DNA from: Kitasatospora cinereorecta
GTDB lineage: Bacteria > Actinomycetota > Actinomycetes > Streptomycetales > Streptomycetaceae
Direction of reading: 5' to 3'
Assembly (NCBI RefSeq): GCF_024172095.1
Contig: NZ_JAMZDX010000002.1
Span: forward strand, 1,054,001 to 1,118,000
DNA length: 64,000 nucleotides
Position 1 is the first letter of the stretch. Each line of letters opens with the position of its first letter. The notes beneath the pieces are model-generated. The model did not search any database. It was not told the DNA's origin and saw nothing but the letters and a program-made list of their open reading frames with translations. This document shows, piece by piece, positions 1 to 9,873 of the stretch. The translations under genes were made by a program, and so were the position numbers.

Positions 1-2
1 GG

Positions 3-2162
3 GAGCTGCTCCGGGCCGGGATCGACGTGGCGACCACGCTGAACATCCAGCACCTGGAGTCGCTGAACGACGTGGTGGAGCAGATCACCGGCATCGTCCA
101 GCGCGAGCAGATCCCTGACGCGGTGGTCCGTGCCGCCGATCGGATCGAGCTGGTCGACCTGAGCCCGCAGGCACTGCGCACCCGGATGGAGGAGGGCGAC
201 GTCTACCCGGCGGACCGGATCGACGTGGCACTCGACAACTACTTCCGGGCCGGGAACCTCGGCGCGCTGCGCGAACTGGCGCTGCTGTGGCTGGCCGACC
301 GGGTGGAGGAGGAGCTGGCCGACTACCGGGCCAGGCACGGCATCCGGGCGCCGTGGGAGACCAAGGAGCGGATCCTGGTCGCCCTGGACGGCGCCCCGCA
401 GGGCGAGCACCTGATCCGCCGCGGCGCCCGGACCGCGACCCGGGTGCACGGAGACCTGCTCGGCGTCCACGTCCGGCCGGACGACGGCACCGCGGGCGGC
501 GAGCCACCCGGACTGGAGACGCAGCGCCGGCTGCTGCGCGAGCTGCACGGCACGTACGTCGAAGTCGGCGGGACGGACGTCGCGCGTTCGCTGGTGGAGT
601 TCGCGCGGGCGGAGAGCGCCACCCAGATCCTGCTGGGGCCGACCAGCCGCTCGCGCCTGCGGGAACTGGTGGGCGGCTCGGTGATCAACCGGGTGATCCG
701 GATGGCCGGTCCGATCGACGTCCGGGTGCTGCCGCCGCCCGACTCCGCGCAGGTCGCCCTTCCGGCCGGGCCCCGTCGGCGGCGTCCGGCCCGGCTGCCT
801 GCGCGGCGGCGCCGGGCGGGGTGGCTGCTCGGACCGGCCGGGGCGGTCGCGCTCGCGGCGGCGCTGTCGCCGTTGCGCGACTCGCTCGGGCTGTCCGGGG
901 CGCTGCTGGCCCTGCTGCTGGTGGTGGCCGGGGTGGCCCGGCTCGGGGGCCTGGCACCGGCGGCCGGGACGACGGCGGCAGCCGCGCTGGCCGCGGACTT
1001 CTTCTTCACCTCGCCGTGGCACAGCCTCGCCGTCGACCGGGTGGCGGACGGGGCGGCCCTGGTGGTGTTCCTGGCCGTCGCCGGGATCGTCAGCCATGTG
1101 ATCGACGGCTTGGCCCGCCACTCCCAGGAGGCGTCCCGGGCGCGGGCGGAGGCCCAGGCACTGGCACGGCTGGCGGGGGAGAGCGTCCGGACCACCGGAC
1201 GCTCGCTGCCGCACCTGCTGACGGAGCTGCGGCGGACGTTCGGGCAGGACGCGGCCGGGATCATGGTGCCGACCGTGGACGGCTGGCGGACGGTCGCCGC
1301 CAGCGGCTCGCCCCTGCCTGCCAGGCCCGAGGACGCGCCGTTCGCAGCGGAGTGCGACCAGGGCGCGATGCTGGTGCTGGCCGGGCCGCCGCTCAGTGAG
1401 GAGAACCTGCGGCTGCTCGGTCCGTTCGTCACCCAGCTGCGGCTGGCGGAGGAGCGGGAGCGCCTGGTCGGCCAGGCGGCGACCGCCGAGGCGATCGCCC
1501 GCACCGACGCGCTGCACACCACCCTGCTGGAGGCGGTCGCCCACGATGTGCGCGGTCCGCTGGCGGCGATCCGGGCAGCATCGGCGCGGCTCGGCGCAGG
1601 ACGTGGCGAGGCGGCGGAGATCGAGGAGGAGTCCGGCCGGCTGGGCCACGTCGTCGACAACCTGCTCGACCTGAGCCGGCTGACGGCGGGCCGGATGCCG
1701 GTGGAGGTCCGGCCAGTGGCCGTGGCGGAAGTGGTGCGGTCCGCCGCCGACAGCCTGCCCGGGGGGCGGGCGGGCCTTGCCGTGGCGGTCGGCGACGGCC
1801 TTCCGGCGGTGGAGGCCGACCCGGGTCTGCTGGAGCGTGCCCTGGCCAACGTGCTGGCCAATGCCAGGACCTGGTCGCCGCCGGGCGCGACGGTGACCGT
1901 GGACGCGGGCGCCGTCGCCGGGCGGGTCGACCTGCGGGTCATCGACCACGGCCCCGGCGTGCCGGCCGAGGAACGGGAGCGCCTGTTCGAGCCGACCGGT
2001 TCACGGTCCGGCCCGGGAGCCGGGCTCGGACTGGTGGTGGCCAAGGCCTTCGTCGAGGCGATGGGCGGCGAACTGGACTTCGAGGAGACCCCGGGCGGCG
2101 GCGCCACCTTCGTCTTCGCTCTGCGTACGGTGGATCGCCGGCACCCGTCCGGGGGTTCCTAA
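3..2162 (+). CDS. kdpD: KdpD-type sensor histidine kinase, 5' end outside window
   Basis: This is the C-terminal 719 residues of a KdpD-like potassium sensor kinase. The frame is open to the first base and continues KdpD homology upstream of the apparent GTG at 27, so the true start lies off the window. Visible in order: the end of the KdpD N-terminal ATPase domain (residues 1-115, including the IQHLESLND segment), a Usp-like domain (about 120-245), a membrane domain of the DUF4118 type (about 275-370), the H-box with phospho-acceptor His at about 514 (VAHDVRGPL), and an HATPase with DHGPGVP and GAGLGL boxes. It is clearly diverged from the two complete KdpDs at 4752 and 25395, which resemble each other more. 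No response regulator follows; the next gene is a permease. Confidence 0.9.
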   Translation, partial: ELLRAGIDVATTLNIQHLESLNDVVEQITGIVQREQIPDAVVRAADRIELVDLSPQALRTRMEEGDVYPADRIDVALDNYFRAGNLGALRELALLWLADRVEEELADYRARHGIRAPWETKERILVALDGAPQGEHLIRRGARTATRVHGDLLGVHVRPDDGTAGGEPPGLETQRRLLRELHGTYVEVGGTDVARSLVEFARAESATQILLGPTSRSRLRELVGGSVINRVIRMAGPIDVRVLPPPDSAQVALPAGPRRRRPARLPARRRRAGWLLGPAGAVALAAALSPLRDSLGLSGALLALLLVVAGVARLGGLAPAAGTTAAAALAADFFFTSPWHSLAVDRVADGAALVVFLAVAGIVSHVIDGLARHSQEASRARAEAQALARLAGESVRTTGRSLPHLLTELRRTFGQDAAGIMVPTVDGWRTVAASGSPLPARPEDAPFAAECDQGAMLVLAGPPLSEENLRLLGPFVTQLRLAEERERLVGQAATAEAIARTDALHTTLLEAVAHDVRGPLAAIRAASARLGAGRGEAAEIEEESGRLGHVVDNLLDLSRLTAGRMPVEVRPVAVAEVVRSAADSLPGGRAGLAVAVGDGLPAVEADPGLLERALANVLANARTWSPPGATVTVDAGAVAGRVDLRVIDHGPGVPAEERERLFEPTGSRSGPGAGLGLVVAKAFVEAMGGELDFEETPGGGATFVFALRTVDRRHPSGGS

Positions 2163-2348
2163 TTGTCCGAATTGTCGACTAGGGGGGAGATATTGACGAT
2201 TCCTTAACGACCGTCCTAACGCCCCCGCCGGAGGTGGTGGACGGTCGATGTCTACCCCTCTGACCTGCGTAAATGCCCGGCATGAGGGTGCCCGGTGGCA
2301 TCTTCCCGGGCGGTTTTCCCGGCGCCCGGGCGCCCTACTCTCGCATAC

Positions 2349-4382
2349 GTGTTCAATGCTCCCCAGGCGCTCAAGCGTCTCGTGATCGGCAAGGCCATGC
2401 GCAGCGAGGAGCTGGGCGAGACGCTGTTGCCCAAGCGGTTGGCGTTGCCGATCTTCGCTTCCGACCCGTTGTCGTCCGTCGCGTACGCGACCGGTGAGAT
2501 TCTGCTGGTGTTGACGGTGGGCGGTACCGCCTTCCTGACCCTGACGCCGTGGATCGCGGCGGGCGTGGTCGCGCTGATGGCGGTGGTGGTGATGTCCTAC
2601 CGGCAGGTGGTGCACGCCTACCCGTCGGGCGGTGGCTCGTACGAGGTGGTGTCGAAGAACCTCGGGGCGAACGCGGGTCTGGTGGTGGCGGCGTCGCTGC
2701 TGGTCGACTACGTGATGACGGTCGCGGTGTCGGTGGCGTCGGGGGTGGACAACATCATCTCGGCGTTCGGTGGCCTGGCGGGTTACCGGGTGGCGCTGGC
2801 GGTGGGGTTCGTGGTGCTGCTGACGGCGATGAACCTGCGCGGGGTGCGGGAGTCGGGGCGGGCGTTCGCCGCGCCGACGTATCTGTTCATCGGCGGCATT
2901 CTGCTGATGGTGGTGACCGGTCTGGTCCGGGTGGTGTTCGGGGACGATCCGCAGGCGCCGACCGCCGCGTTCGGGATCCACCCCGCCGAGGGTGGTGACA
3001 ACCTCGCGGGCCTCGGTCTGCTGATGCTGGGCCTGCGGGCGTTCGCGTCGGGGTGCACCGCGCTCACCGGGGTGGAGGCGATCTCCAACGGCGTCCCGGC
3101 GTTCCGGGCGCCGAAGTCGCGGAACGCGGCGAGCACGATGAGTGCGATGGGCATCCTGGCGGTGGTGATGTTCATCGGCGTGACGGTGCTGGCGATGACG
3201 TCGAACGTGCACTACGTCGACGACGCCTGCCAGTTGAGCGGTCTGGCGGGTGACTGCTCGACGTACACGCAGCAGACGGTGATCGCGCAGCTGGCCTCGA
3301 CGTTCCTCGGCGGCGACAACAGCATCCTGTTCTACTTCATCCAGGCCGTGACGGCGCTGGTGCTGATCCTGGCGGCGAACACGGCGTTCAACGGCTTCCC
3401 GCTGCTGGCCTCGATCCTGGCCCAGCACCGGTACCTGCCGCGGCAGATGCACACCCGCGGCGACCGGCTGGCGTTCTCGAACGGCATCATCGCCCTCGCC
3501 GTGGTGGCCGGCGGCCTGCTGTGGTTCTACAAGGCGGACGTCACCAGCCTGATCCACCTGTACATCCTGGGCGTGTTCACCTCCTTCACGCTGTCGCAGA
3601 TCGGCATGGTCCGGCACTGGAACCGCGCCCTGGCGACCGAGAGCGACCCGGCGGTCCGCGGCGCGGCCCAGCGGTCGCGGGTGATCAACGGGCTGGGTGC
3701 GGTGACGACGGCGCTGGTGCTGGTGATCGTGCTGATCACCAAGTTCACCCAGGGCGCCTGGCTGGCGGTGCTGGCCGCGGTGGCGCTGTGGGCGATGATG
3801 CGCGGCATCCGCCGCCACTACGACGCGGTGTCCTCCGAGTTGGCGGTCGAGGACCCGGCGGAGGAGTCGGCCAAGCCGACCCGGGTGCACGGCGTGGTGC
3901 TGGTCTCCAAGCTGCACAAGGCGACCCTGCGGGCGCTCGGCTACGCGCAGGCGTTCCGCCCCGACACGCTGGAGGCGCTGACGGTGGCGGTGGAGAAGGA
4001 CGCCACCGACGAGTTGCGGGCGCAGTGGGACGCGTACGGGATCGAGGTGGCGTTGAAGGTGCTGGACTCGCCGTACCGGGAGATCACCAAGCCGGTCGTG
4101 AGTTACGTCCGGGAGTACCGCAGAGCCAGTCCGCGGGAGGCGGTCGCGGTGTTCATCCCGGAGTACGTGGTGGGCCACTGGTGGGAGCACCTGCTGCACA
4201 ACCAGTCGGCGTTGTGGCTGAAGTCCCGGCTGCTGTTCACGCCCGGCGTGATGGTGATCAGCGTGCCCTGGCAACTCGCCTCGGCCCCGCGGGCCGACCG
4301 CCCGGCCCGCCGCGCCCCCGGCGCCATGCGCCGCGGCGAACCGGCACCGGTGAAGGGGACCGCCGAGCCCGAGCGGGTCTGA
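2349..4382 (+). CDS. KimA-like APC-superfamily potassium permease
   Basis: A 677-residue permease with about 12 membrane segments in the first 480 residues and a soluble C-terminal domain of about 170 residues. The N-terminus (ASDPLSSVAYATGEI) resembles the KimA (YdaO) potassium/proton symporter family of Bacillus, which also has a cytosolic C-terminal domain. Potassium as substrate is inferred from that resemblance and from the surrounding kdp genes. I chose GTG 2349 because homologues begin close to the ALKRLVIGK segment and because TACTCT (2336-2341) lies seven bases upstream, the usual geometry of a leaderless streptomycete transcript. An ATG at 2295 would add 18 unlikely residues. A perfect 20-bp hairpin follows the stop. 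A paralogue lies at 18539. The quadruple repeat seen before most genes of this island is absent here. Confidence 0.85.
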   Translation: MFNAPQALKRLVIGKAMRSEELGETLLPKRLALPIFASDPLSSVAYATGEILLVLTVGGTAFLTLTPWIAAGVVALMAVVVMSYRQVVHAYPSGGGSYEVVSKNLGANAGLVVAASLLVDYVMTVAVSVASGVDNIISAFGGLAGYRVALAVGFVVLLTAMNLRGVRESGRAFAAPTYLFIGGILLMVVTGLVRVVFGDDPQAPTAAFGIHPAEGGDNLAGLGLLMLGLRAFASGCTALTGVEAISNGVPAFRAPKSRNAASTMSAMGILAVVMFIGVTVLAMTSNVHYVDDACQLSGLAGDCSTYTQQTVIAQLASTFLGGDNSILFYFIQAVTALVLILAANTAFNGFPLLASILAQHRYLPRQMHTRGDRLAFSNGIIALAVVAGGLLWFYKADVTSLIHLYILGVFTSFTLSQIGMVRHWNRALATESDPAVRGAAQRSRVINGLGAVTTALVLVIVLITKFTQGAWLAVLAAVALWAMMRGIRRHYDAVSSELAVEDPAEESAKPTRVHGVVLVSKLHKATLRALGYAQAFRPDTLEALTVAVEKDATDELRAQWDAYGIEVALKVLDSPYREITKPVVSYVREYRRASPREAVAVFIPEYVVGHWWEHLLHNQSALWLKSRLLFTPGVMVISVPWQLASAPRADRPARRAPGAMRRGEPAPVKGTAEPERV

Positions 4383-4392
4383 CGGTGAACGG

Positions 4393-4436
4393 GATGGCCC
4401 CCACGCGACAGCACCCGCTGTCGCGTGGGGGCCATC
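4393..4436 (+). terminator. Hairpin terminator after the first KimA-like gene
   Basis: Two perfect 20-base arms (4393-4412 and 4417-4436) with an ACCC loop, 11 bases after the stop codon. There is no T tract, as usual for streptomycetes. It separates the permease from the kdpDE unit downstream. Confidence 0.85.
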
Positions 4437-4488
4437 GGCACGAGCCGGTCCAGCCGTGCTGCCGGGCTGCCGTGCGTATGACGAGGGC

Positions 4489-4570
4489 GTCAAGGTCCCG
4501 TCAATGTTGTGGGCCCACCCGTATGGAGGGCGTCAGGAAACCGAAGTCGGTCCCGACCGGCTGATTTGCT
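4489..4570 (+). promoter_or_regulatory. Quadruple direct repeat (KdpE-box candidate) before kdpDE
   Basis: Half-sites GTCAAG 4489, GTCAAT 4500, GTATGG 4521 and GTCAGG 4532 start 11, 21 and 11 bp apart. TTTGCT (4565-4570) begins 33 bp after the last half-site start, within a CTGATTTGCTGCT stretch that matches 12 of 13 bases at the kdpFABC promoter (20568-20580). Spacing of 11 bp within a pair is typical of OmpR-family binding sites. Assignment to KdpE is inference. Confidence 0.8.
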
Positions 4571-4751
4571 GCTGTCGCCGGTCTCCGCCGAGGATCACCC
4601 GCTCGGCAACCGACCCGGGCCGCGAGAGAAGATCCCGCGCCCGGGTCGATCCGCCGAATCCGGTGTCCGCTGAGCGGAACACCGCACTCCGCCGGAACGC
4701 TGACCATGCAGTACCCGCACCCGGTCGCCCTACCTCGAGAGAGCAGCGCCC

Positions 4752-7346
4752 ATGTCCCGTGACCTCAGCCCCGGCACCGCCGTCCGCCGGGGGCAGTTGA
4801 GGGTGTACCTCGGATCGGCCCCGGGCGTCGGCAAGACGTACCGGATGCTCGACGAGGCCCGGCGCAGACGCGACCGGGGTGCGGACGTGGTGGTCGGGTT
4901 CATCGAGTGCCACGGCCGGCGGCACACCGAGAACATGCTGCAGGGTCTGGAGACGGTGCCGCGGCTGACCCGCAGCTACCGGGACACCGAGTTCCCGGAG
5001 ATGGATGTGGACGCGGTCCTGGCGCGCAGGCCCGCCGTCGCCCTGGTGGACGAGCTCGCGCACACCAACATCCCCGGCGGGCGCAACGCCAAGCGCTGGC
5101 AGGACGTCGAGGATCTGCTCACCGCCGGGATCGACGTCATCACCACGGTCAACATCCAGCACCTGGAGTCGCTGAACGACGTGGTGCAGAAGATCACCGG
5201 CATTCCGCAGCGCGAGACCGTCCCGGACGAGGTGGTGCGCCGCGCGGACCAGATCGAGCTGGTGGACATGGCGCCGCAGGCGCTGCGCCGCCGGATGGCC
5301 CACGGAAACGTCTACAAGGCCGAGAAGGTGGACGCCGCGCTCTCCAACTACTTCCGGGTCGGCAATCTGACCGCCCTGCGCGAACTGGCCCTGCTCTGGG
5401 TGGCCGGCCGGGTGGACGAGGGACTGCGCGACTACCGGGCCAGCCACAACATCGACCGGGTCTGGGAGACCCGCGAACGCGTCGTCGTCGCGCTGACCGG
5501 TGGACCCGAGGGCGAGACCCTCATCCGGCGGGCCGCCCGGATCGCCGACCGTACGGCGGGCGGAGATCTGCTGGCCGTGCACGTGACGCGCAGCGACGGG
5601 CTGGCCGGGGCCTCGCCTGGGGCGCTGGCCGAGCAGCGGCAGCTGGTGGAGAGCCTGGGCGGCAGCTACCACGTGGTGGTCGGTGACGACATCCCGAGCG
5701 CCCTGCTGGCCTTCGCCCGCGCGCACGACGCCACCCAGCTCGTGCTGGGCACCAGCCGCCGGGGCCGGATCAACCGCTTCCTCACCGGTCCCGGCACCGG
5801 GCAGACCACGGTGGACGGCTCCGAGGACATCGACGTCCACATGGTCACCCACGCGTTCACCGGCCGCGGCCGGCTCCCCTCCCTCGGCCGCCGGCACTCC
5901 ACCCGGCGCACCGTCGCCGGATACCTGGCCGGCGTGGCGGTACCGACCCTGCTGACCGCGGTCCTCGCGCAGTTCCACTCCCAGGTGAACCTGACGACGG
6001 ATGCACTGATCTTCCAACTGGGCGTCGTCGGTGTGGCGTTGCTCGGCGGGGCGACCTCCGCGCTGCTGGCCTCCCTGGTCGCCTCGCTGCTGCTCAACTA
6101 CTACTTCATCCCGCCCGTCCACACCTTCACCATCGGCGAACCCAACAACGTCATCGCCCTGCTGGTCTTCGCGGTCGTCGCGCTCGCCGTCTCGACCGTG
6201 GTCGACCGGGCAGCCCGGCTCACCCAGCGGGCGGCCCGGGCGACGGCCGAGGCCGAGACCCTCTCCACCCTGGCCGGCAGCGTGCTGCGTGGCGCCGACG
6301 CCGTACCCGCCCTGCTGGAGCGGACCGGCACCGCCTTCGCGCTCGAATCCGTCGCTCTGCTGGATGCGGTCGGCAGGGACACCATTGCCCGTTGGGGCAC
6401 GACCCGGCCGGTGCCCGGGGACGCCCCGGCCCCGGACCGTACGGTCACCGAACTCCCCGTCGGCAAGACCACCGTGCTGATCCTCACCGGGCGGAGACTG
6501 CCGGCCGCCGACCAGCGGGTGCTGATCGCCTTCGTCGCCCACATCGCCGCCGCCCTGGAGCGCGACCGCCTCGCCACCGTCGCCGCCGAGGTCGAGCCGA
6601 TCAAGGCCGCCGACCGGATGCGCACCGCCCTGCTCGCCGCCGTCAGCCACGACCTGCGCACGCCGCTGGCCGTGGCCCTCGCCTCGGTCGGCTCGCTGCG
6701 CAGCCCGGACGTGGAGTTCTCCGACGAGGACCGGGACGAACTCCTCGCCACCGCCGACGAGTCGCTGGTCAAGCTCACCCGCCTGGTGGAGAACCTGCTC
6801 GACATGAGCCGCCTGCAGGCCGGCGCCCTCACCCTGCACCTCGGACCCACCAACCTCGAGGACGTGCTGCCCCGCGCGCTCGACTCCCTGCTCGACGGAT
6901 ACGCACCGGTCCAGCCGCTCGACCTCGACGCCGTGCCGCCCGTGCTCGCCGACCCGCCCCTGCTGGAACGGGTGCTGGCCAACGTGTTCACCAATGCGCT
7001 GCGGTACAACGCCCCGGGCGCGCCCGTGCTGGTGGCGGCCAGTCACCACCTGGAGCGGGTGGAGATCCGGGTCATCGACCGCGGCCCCGGCATCGCGCCC
7101 GAGGACCGCGACCGGGTCTTCCTCCCGTTCCAGCGCCTCGGCGACACCGACAACACCACCGGCGTCGGCCTCGGCCTCGCGCTCTCCCGCGGCCTCGCCG
7201 AGGCCATGGGCGGCTCCCTGGAGGTCGAGGACACCCCCGGCGGCGGCACCACCATGCTCCTCACCCTGCCCGCGGCCGAACCGCCGGCGGGCGGACCGCC
7301 CGCACCCGACCTGCCCGATGACGAAGAAGGAGGGACGGGGGAGTGA
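4752..7346 (+). CDS. kdpD: Potassium sensor histidine kinase KdpD
   Basis: Complete 864-residue KdpD, membrane sensor kinase for potassium limitation or turgor. In order: N-terminal KdpD domain with Walker A GVGKT (residues 26-30) and VALVDELAHTN Walker B region (about 97-107), Usp-like domain (about 250-370), four-helix DUF4118 membrane region (about 390-490), GAF-like segment, H-box with His at about residue 633 (VSHDLRTPL), and HATPase with DRGPGI and GVGLGLALSRG boxes. All catalytic motifs are intact. The start ATG 4752 begins MSRDLSPG, matching the paralogue at 25395. The kdpE start overlaps the stop (GTGA), so the two are translationally coupled. A quadruple repeat lies 182 bp upstream of the last half-site's gene start region, suggesting autoregulation. 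Confidence 0.95.
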   Translation: MSRDLSPGTAVRRGQLRVYLGSAPGVGKTYRMLDEARRRRDRGADVVVGFIECHGRRHTENMLQGLETVPRLTRSYRDTEFPEMDVDAVLARRPAVALVDELAHTNIPGGRNAKRWQDVEDLLTAGIDVITTVNIQHLESLNDVVQKITGIPQRETVPDEVVRRADQIELVDMAPQALRRRMAHGNVYKAEKVDAALSNYFRVGNLTALRELALLWVAGRVDEGLRDYRASHNIDRVWETRERVVVALTGGPEGETLIRRAARIADRTAGGDLLAVHVTRSDGLAGASPGALAEQRQLVESLGGSYHVVVGDDIPSALLAFARAHDATQLVLGTSRRGRINRFLTGPGTGQTTVDGSEDIDVHMVTHAFTGRGRLPSLGRRHSTRRTVAGYLAGVAVPTLLTAVLAQFHSQVNLTTDALIFQLGVVGVALLGGATSALLASLVASLLLNYYFIPPVHTFTIGEPNNVIALLVFAVVALAVSTVVDRAARLTQRAARATAEAETLSTLAGSVLRGADAVPALLERTGTAFALESVALLDAVGRDTIARWGTTRPVPGDAPAPDRTVTELPVGKTTVLILTGRRLPAADQRVLIAFVAHIAAALERDRLATVAAEVEPIKAADRMRTALLAAVSHDLRTPLAVALASVGSLRSPDVEFSDEDRDELLATADESLVKLTRLVENLLDMSRLQAGALTLHLGPTNLEDVLPRALDSLLDGYAPVQPLDLDAVPPVLADPPLLERVLANVFTNALRYNAPGAPVLVAASHHLERVEIRVIDRGPGIAPEDRDRVFLPFQRLGDTDNTTGVGLGLALSRGLAEAMGGSLEVEDTPGGGTTMLLTLPAAEPPAGGPPAPDLPDDEEGGTGE

Positions 7347-8017
7347 CCCGGATCCTCGTCGTGGACGACGAACCGCAGATGCTGCGGACCCTGAAGATCA
7401 ACCTCCACGCGCGGCGCTACTCGGTGCTCACCGCCGCCACCGGCAGCGAGGCCCTGGAGTCCGCCGGCCGGACCCCGCCCGACGTGGTGCTGCTCGACCT
7501 CGGCCTGCCCGACCTCGACGGCATGGACATCATCCGGGGCCTGCGGGCCTGGAGCGCGGTGCCGATCATCGTGCTCTCCGGCCGCACCGACGCCTACGAC
7601 AAGGTCGACGCCCTCGACGCCGGCGCCGACGACTACCTGACCAAGCCCTTCGTCATGGAGGAACTGCTCGCCCGGATGCGCGCGGTCCTGCGCCGCCCCG
7701 CCGGAGAGGCCGCCCCGGCCAGGATCGCCGTCGGCGAGCACACCGTGGACCTCGCCGCCGCCGTGGTGACCGGGCCCGACGGCCCGGTCCGGCTCACCCC
7801 CACCGAGTGGAAGATCCTTCGCCTGCTGCTCGCCAGCCCGGGGCGACTGGTGCCCGGGAAGCAGATGCTCCGCGAGATCTGGGGTCCCGAGGCGGAGAAC
7901 CACGGCAACTACCTGCGGGTCTACCTCGCCGGCCTGCGCCGCAAGCTCGAACCCGACCCCACCCGCCCCCGCCATCTGATCACCGAACCCGGCATCGGCT
8001 ACCGCTTCGAGGCCTGA
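7343..8017 (+). CDS. kdpE: Response regulator KdpE (OmpR family)
   Basis: A 224-residue regulator, the usual KdpE length. It has a receiver domain with acidic pocket (VVDDE), phospho-acceptor Asp52 in LLDLGLPDLDG and the KPF loop, followed by an OmpR-type winged helix ending ITEPGIGYRFE. It overlaps kdpD by four bases (GTGA) and should be phosphorylated by it. Very similar regulators lie at 27947 and 30429; the DNA-binding domains are close enough that they could share targets. It converges on a minus-strand gene 55 bp downstream. Confidence 0.93.
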   Translation: MTRILVVDDEPQMLRTLKINLHARRYSVLTAATGSEALESAGRTPPDVVLLDLGLPDLDGMDIIRGLRAWSAVPIIVLSGRTDAYDKVDALDAGADDYLTKPFVMEELLARMRAVLRRPAGEAAPARIAVGEHTVDLAAAVVTGPDGPVRLTPTEWKILRLLLASPGRLVPGKQMLREIWGPEAENHGNYLRVYLAGLRRKLEPDPTRPRHLITEPGIGYRFEA

Positions 8018-8072
8018 CCCGGCACGCCGTGCGTCGTGGTTCTCCGCTGCGACGGTGTCCGGCGGTGCTGCT

Positions 8073-9578
8073 TCAGCCGAAGGCGAAGGCGGGCGACCGC
8101 CCGTCGGTGCCGTCCACCTCGACGAAGACGAACCGCCTGTCGAACGCCCAGAGGTCGCCCGGGGCCGCCGCGGCGGGGCCGCTGCCGGCGTCCCGCTCGA
8201 CGGTCCGGTGTCCGGTCGCGGCGGTGAGGCGGACGAGGCTCCGGCCGGTCAGGACCCAGACCGAGTCGCCGTCCACGGCCAGACCGCGCACCCGATCGTC
8301 CAGGTCGGCGGTCCACTGCCGGCGGCCGTCGGCCAGCGAGTAGGCGACGACCCGGCCCTTCGTGGAACGGGACTTGGCGTTGACGACCACGTCGCCGGGC
8401 TTCTCCGCCGGGACCAGCAGCAGGCCGTCCGCCACGACGGCCCCGTACGAGGGACGGGCGGTGAAAGCGCCGAAGCCGCCGAGAGCGACGTCCAGGGTGT
8501 ACTCGTCCACCACCGGGATCGTCGCGGCGGCACGGCCCGCCGCGTCGAAGCCGATCACCGCATGGGTGCCCCGCTCGGCGGCCTCGTCGACCCAGACCGT
8601 CAGCGGCGCGGTGGCCAGGACGGCCAGGTGGGTCAGGTCGCTGCTGACGGGGAGCGCGGTGCGCAGCCGCTCGCTGCCGTCACCGGCAGCGAGTTCGCGG
8701 AGCACGGGTGCGTCCGTACCGCAGCGGGAGACGGTGACGACGTCGTCGGGTCCGGCCGCGACGGCCAGCGGGGAGCAGCCGGGGCCGGTGGTGCTGCGCC
8801 ACAGGTCGTGGCCGTCGGCGAGGGCGGCGGCGTGCCAGCCGTCGGCGCCCTGGAGCACGGCTGTGGAGCCCGCCACGGCGATCAGGTCGGGAGCGCTCGG
8901 ATCGCCGACGCGGGCCGGTGCCGCGACGGTGGCCGTCCAGCGGGGAGCGCCCGTCGCGAGGTCGAGGGCGACGGCGGCCGCGCACGGCTGGTCGTGGGCG
9001 GCATGACCGAGCAGGCCGATGCCCTGGCCGGTGGCGCGGCTCATGGCGCAGACGGTGTCCGTGCCGGGCGGTGTCCACTGCCAGGCGGTCTCGCCGGTCG
9101 CGAGCCGGTAGGCGGTGACCCGGTCCGGCCGCACCCGCACCACCAGGTCACCGGCGGCCCAACTGCCCACCGCCTGCGTGCCGAGCGGTCGTTCGGTGTC
9201 CACCCGCCAGAGGGGCGCGAGGTCGCGACCGCCGAACACGGCGTTGCCCCAGAGCGGAACGCTCCCCGCGGTCAGCAGGGCCGCGGCGGCCATGGCGGAC
9301 AGGCCGGCCCTGGGCCGTTCGAGGGCCCACCAGAGGCAGGCCAGCAGGGGAATGCCGAGAAACAGACCGGCGAAGAGCAGCAGAGCGGCGGTCGAGTCGT
9401 GGCCGGTCCCGGCGGCGGAGGCCGTCACGGCCAGGCAGAAGCCGGTGATCGCGCCGCAGACCCCGGACTTGACCGCGGAGGATCCGGCGCTGCCGTGCCG
9501 CCACCAGCTCCGCCGTTCGCCCGGCTGCTCTGCCGCTGCCGTCGTCCCGTCCGCTTCGTCGATGTCGGCGTTCGCCAT
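8073..9578 (-). CDS. Membrane-anchored PQQ-type beta-propeller protein
   Basis: A 501-residue protein. Start ATG 9578 (MANADIDEADGT) is preceded by a GGGGGAG ribosome site on the minus strand. The N-terminal 35 residues are cytoplasmic, followed by about three hydrophobic segments (roughly 38-125), then an extracytoplasmic domain of repeated strands typical of PQQ-like/WD beta-propellers (ATGETAWQW, DLATGAPRW, LADGRRQW). No enzyme motif is visible. It is divergent from the gene at 9874, and the shared intergenic region carries a quadruple repeat, which places it plausibly in the same regulon. Function unknown. Confidence 0.75.
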   Translation of the reverse strand: MANADIDEADGTTAAAEQPGERRSWWRHGSAGSSAVKSGVCGAITGFCLAVTASAAGTGHDSTAALLLFAGLFLGIPLLACLWWALERPRAGLSAMAAAALLTAGSVPLWGNAVFGGRDLAPLWRVDTERPLGTQAVGSWAAGDLVVRVRPDRVTAYRLATGETAWQWTPPGTDTVCAMSRATGQGIGLLGHAAHDQPCAAAVALDLATGAPRWTATVAAPARVGDPSAPDLIAVAGSTAVLQGADGWHAAALADGHDLWRSTTGPGCSPLAVAAGPDDVVTVSRCGTDAPVLRELAAGDGSERLRTALPVSSDLTHLAVLATAPLTVWVDEAAERGTHAVIGFDAAGRAAATIPVVDEYTLDVALGGFGAFTARPSYGAVVADGLLLVPAEKPGDVVVNAKSRSTKGRVVAYSLADGRRQWTADLDDRVRGLAVDGDSVWVLTGRSLVRLTAATGHRTVERDAGSGPAAAAPGDLWAFDRRFVFVEVDGTDGRSPAFAFG

Positions 9579-9673
9579 CCGTGTCTCCCCCGAGAAGGCC
9601 GACCCGCCTGCGCGACTGCGGGACGGTTCGGGCGCGGAAAGCCTACAAGCTCCCCGCCCGCGGGGAAGCGGGC

Positions 9674-9756
9674 GCCAAGGACGCGTCAGGACACGGGGCC
9701 AGGGCGTCAAGAAAGCGTCAGGGCCGCCCTGATCGACACCCCGCCGGGCCTAGCGT
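9674..9756 (+). promoter_or_regulatory. Quadruple direct repeat between divergent membrane-protein genes
   Basis: Half-sites GCCAAG 9674, GTCAGG 9685, GTCAAG 9706 and GTCAGG 9717 (11-21-11 spacing). TAGCGT (9751-9756) begins 34 bp after the last one and fits a TANNNT -10 box pointing toward the plus-strand gene at 9874. Confidence 0.75.
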
Positions 9757-9873
9757 CAGCTGCGAGGACGCGGTCCCGCTCCGTGGGGGAGGGAGGACCG
9801 GGTCCCCGCCGGTGGAGACCTTCACCGACCACCCATCGGCGGCCAGGTGAAAAGGGGAGGGGGACGCGCGGCC

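Noticed and set aside
2165..2220. GTTAAG, GTCAAT and GACAAT on the minus strand (starts 2208, 2197, 2176), resembling the quadruple repeat
   Set aside because: The last half-site fails, the outer pair is 12 bp apart, and it points at no gene; too weak to count.
2163..2348. Possible ydaO/c-di-AMP riboswitch before the KimA-like gene
   Set aside because: The gene appears leaderless (TACTCT seven bases before GTG), leaving no room for a riboswitch leader, and no riboswitch core was recognised.
2001..7049. Very long minus-strand open frames opposite the permease and kdpD genes
   Set aside because: They mirror genes with clear family motifs, have His/Arg/Gln-rich products and no ribosome sites; they are shadows caused by high G+C.
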